The position numbers were made by a program, and so were the translations under genes. From NCBI GenBank assembly GCA_033060915.1, contig CM065384.1, positions 34,628,501 to 34,692,500 on the forward strand: a stretch of 64,000 nucleotides of DNA. Direction: 5' to 3'. The number at the start of each line of letters is the position of its first letter. Position 1 is the first letter of the stretch. This document shows, one piece after another, positions 61,976 through 64,000 of the stretch. The stretch is from Euryodendron excelsum (lineage: Eukaryota > Streptophyta > Magnoliopsida > Ericales > Pentaphylacaceae). Below the pieces are notes generated by a model. That model did no database searches and was not told the origin of the DNA. It saw only the letters and a program-made list of their open reading frames with translations.

Positions 61976-62738
61976 TGTGCTGTCTATGACAACTTTTCAA
62001 TAACAAATGCAAATACAACGCTAACTGCAGCTTGACTCAACATTGTTTGCATGGATTGTGGACAGTCTTAATTATGTCTTTGCAGCTGGTAGTTGTTTAG
62101 TCACCTCTGCTAGATGGAGAGCAATAGCTCTTGCTTTATGTATTATTTTTTTACCCTTATCAGAATGCATTGTAAGTGTGATAGGTGCCAGTTAGCCTAG
62201 TTGGTGGACTGCATAAAGCTTTGTAGCTATCTGCTTCATTATCATTACATATAAAATTATTTATTTGTGTCGAAATTACTTGCCCTTTTTTTTTCAGTTC
62301 GATTGTATGCACATGGATTAAATTTTTTTCAGATCTGTATGTTCCTGGTGATGCTGATGGGAAACCAAGGCCCACTTAAGGGCAGTGGAGATGCTTCCTC
62401 TATTGAGAAGATGCTTGAAAATGAGGGTGGGTGGGGATAAATTTCACCATATGAAAATAAACACAGTCTCACCGGTAATTTTACTAGGTCATATTACATA
62501 TTTTCTAACCTCATGCATGTAGAATTATAGATAAGCATGGATTGAACAAACCCAGTAAGGACAAAAGAAGAGGTGGATAAATTTCTTCGCGGGGACCAAA
62601 CGTGTTCTTGACTTTTCTGACCTACATTAGTACAATTCAATGTATCCATCAGAAATTATTTGTGATCTTATCATTTTTAATTCAAATTATTCAGCCTTGT
62701 TTGCCACTGGTGACGGAAGAGGGCACGTTTTTTTCTTC
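61976..62738 (+). other. 3' region of gene C
   Basis: No gene is seen. The sequence differs from the 3' flanks of A and B and includes a T-rich stretch and two AG acceptor-like sites (about 62298 and 62332), so an untranslated exon is possible but not shown. Confidence 0.5.
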
Positions 62739-63617
62739 GGCAAATTACATCCACCTTTCTTAAGATTTTAGACTATTATAACCTATCTTGAGGTTTTAAA
62801 AATTACATCACCTTCTTTTGAGATGTGAGGTGAGATACATTTTTCTTCAGATGTTAAATTTTTTAACAGAATATGTGTGATATCAGTAAAAAAAAAAAAA
62901 AAAAAGATTCATTACTTAAATTGTTCCTAATGTGCATGAAATGACATATATAGAGTTTTTTTTTTTTTTTGCTTTTGAAATTAATTTGTGTTAATTTTTT
63001 AAATCTTTGTTTTTTTGCTTCTAAATTCCCTCACGTGTGTTGATTTTTTTATAGTATATATGATCTAAAAATTTTGGTACGATTGATTTTCTTAAGCTAA
63101 ACCGTTCTCTTTTTAATACAAGTTAACTAACGTTGTTGTTTTTTATATTACTTTTTGTAGGATATTTTTTCTCTATTGTCTAGAACTTTTTTTGTATAAA
63201 AATTTATAGAATATATATAGGGCTTTAATTATAGTATATAAAGTTTTAAAAAAATATGAGACTTATAATTTATTTATTAATTTAAATGGTATTTTATACA
63301 GATATGACATTTAATTTGTCTTAGAATTTAATACTGATAATGCAGCTTTTTTTTTCTTTTCATTAAAAGAAGGCTCAAAATTAATACACTAATTAATTTC
63401 ATAAGAAAAAAATCCTATTTATGTAATGAACATTAGGAACAATTGAGGTAATAAATTTATATTTTTTATTGACATCACATATATTATGTTAAAATATTTA
63501 ATATCTGAAAAAAAATGTAACTCACTTTAAACTTTTAAGAGAAGAAGATGTAATTTTTTAAATCTCAAAAATTAAATTATAATAGTCTGAACCTCAAATG
63601 AGGTGAATTAATTTGCC
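62739..63617. mobile_element. Fold-back MULE-like element with about 220-bp inverted repeats
   Basis: The left end GGCAAATTACATCCACC and the right end GGTGAATTAATTTGCC are parts of long inverted repeats (about 62739-62965 and 63400-63617; shared words GACTATTATAA, AAAAATTACATC, TTGTTCCTAATGT). The ends are those of a common plant Mutator-type MITE. Flanking 9-mers TTTTTCTTC and CTTTTGTTG agree at only 6 of 9, so the target duplication is weak. No coding sequence. Confidence 0.7.
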
Positions 63618-63655
63618 CTTTTGTTGTTTGTTTCCTGGAAGATACTTCAAGCATG

Positions 63656-63668
63656 GTCTATAAATAGA
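63656..63668 (+). promoter_or_regulatory. TATA box of the UGT gene
   Basis: CTATAAATAG lies about 45 bp before the ATG at 63705, a normal plant spacing if the leader is short. Confidence 0.6.
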
Positions 63669-63704
63669 TCCTCTTTACTCAACAGAAGTAGAATAGTAAA
63701 GAAA

Positions 63705-64000
63705 ATGGAGAAGCAGAGGGGTCATGTCGTAGTCCTAACATACCCTGCCCAAGGCCATATTAACCCACTCCTCCAGTTTGCAAAGCGCTTGGCCTCCAAG
63801 GGGCTCAAGGCCACTCTTGCCACCACCCATTACACCGTCGGCTCCATACGTGCAGAAGGTGTAGCCGTTGAACCCATCTCCGATGGCTACGACGAGGGTG
63901 GCTTCAAGGATGCCCCAAATGTAGAAGCCTATTTAGAGTCATTCAAAACGGTCGGTTCAAGAACTCTAACTGAGCTCATTCTGAAGTTCAATGAGTCGAA
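63705..64000 (+). CDS. UGT74: UDP-glycosyltransferase, UGT74-like (3' partial)
   Basis: The first 98 codons of a family 1 UDP-glucosyltransferase; the frame is open to the window end. These cytosolic enzymes move glucose from UDP-glucose to small acceptors; UGT74 members act on salicylate, auxin-type acids and glucosinolate precursors in other plants, but the acceptor here cannot be read from the sequence. The start MEKQRGHVVVLTYPAQGHIN contains the catalytic His of the family (in GHIN, about residue 18). LLQFAKRLASKGLKATL and ISDGYDEGGF are typical of UGT74. The C-terminal PSPG box lies outside the window. The ATG is supported by the family alignment and a TATA box about 45 bp upstream. Confidence 0.9.
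   Translation, partial: MEKQRGHVVVLTYPAQGHINPLLQFAKRLASKGLKATLATTHYTVGSIRAEGVAVEPISDGYDEGGFKDAPNVEAYLESFKTVGSRTLTELILKFNES

Noticed and set aside
1..64000. tRNA, rRNA or other structured RNA genes
   Set aside because: I looked for tRNA-like and rRNA-like sequence by eye and saw none I can support; a covariance-model scan would be needed to exclude small ones.

Overview
The window is nuclear DNA from a flowering plant, most likely a eudicot. The evidence is multi-exon genes with AT-rich introns, a plant-specific gene family (CBP60 calmodulin-binding transcription regulators), a plant UGT74-type glucosyltransferase, and typical plant transposons (Mutator-like elements, a Ty3/gypsy LTR element, Tourist-like MITEs, a LINE). 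I cannot name the species. All host genes lie on the plus strand.

Layout: three tandem CBP60 genes, here called A, B and C, followed by the start of a UGT gene. Gene A (exons 3-7 at 1193-4965; exons 1-2 lie before the window) looks intact. Gene B (24522-37703) is a damaged chimera. Its 5' two-thirds match C, including a LINE shared in intron 4, while its 3' end and 3' flank match A. It has lost the start ATG, carries a 1-nt insertion in exon 2 and has a stop inside its last exon. Gene C (50031-61975) has seven exons that join without a break into a predicted 1123-residue protein, about twice the usual CBP60 size. The UGT begins at 63705 and runs off the window.

The most interesting signal is in the last exon of the three CBP60 genes. 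A has one copy of an acidic linker plus one basic, tryptophan-containing calmodulin-binding-like helix. B has amplified only the acidic linker, to 14 tandem copies of exactly 183 bp (61 residues), partly as a 366-bp dimer. C has instead repeated the linker together with the helix, giving five predicted calmodulin-binding modules. All three genes share a non-consensus GC-AG last intron.

The intergenic DNA is made of a duplicated 3' flank of about 2.4 kb opened up by insertions. Between A and B are a 4.8-kb element flanked by ATCAT duplications (probably a very long solo LTR) and a 12.1-kb Mutator-like element with terminal inverted repeats, a broken MULE transposase, a broken plant-mobile-domain gene and a third, unrecognised ORF. 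Between B and C are a 6.2-kb LTR element (485/481-bp LTRs, gag only, TSD ATACC) containing a nested 2.9-kb MULE derivative, a Harbinger-like element, and a poly-A retroposon. A fold-back MULE-like element lies directly upstream of the UGT.
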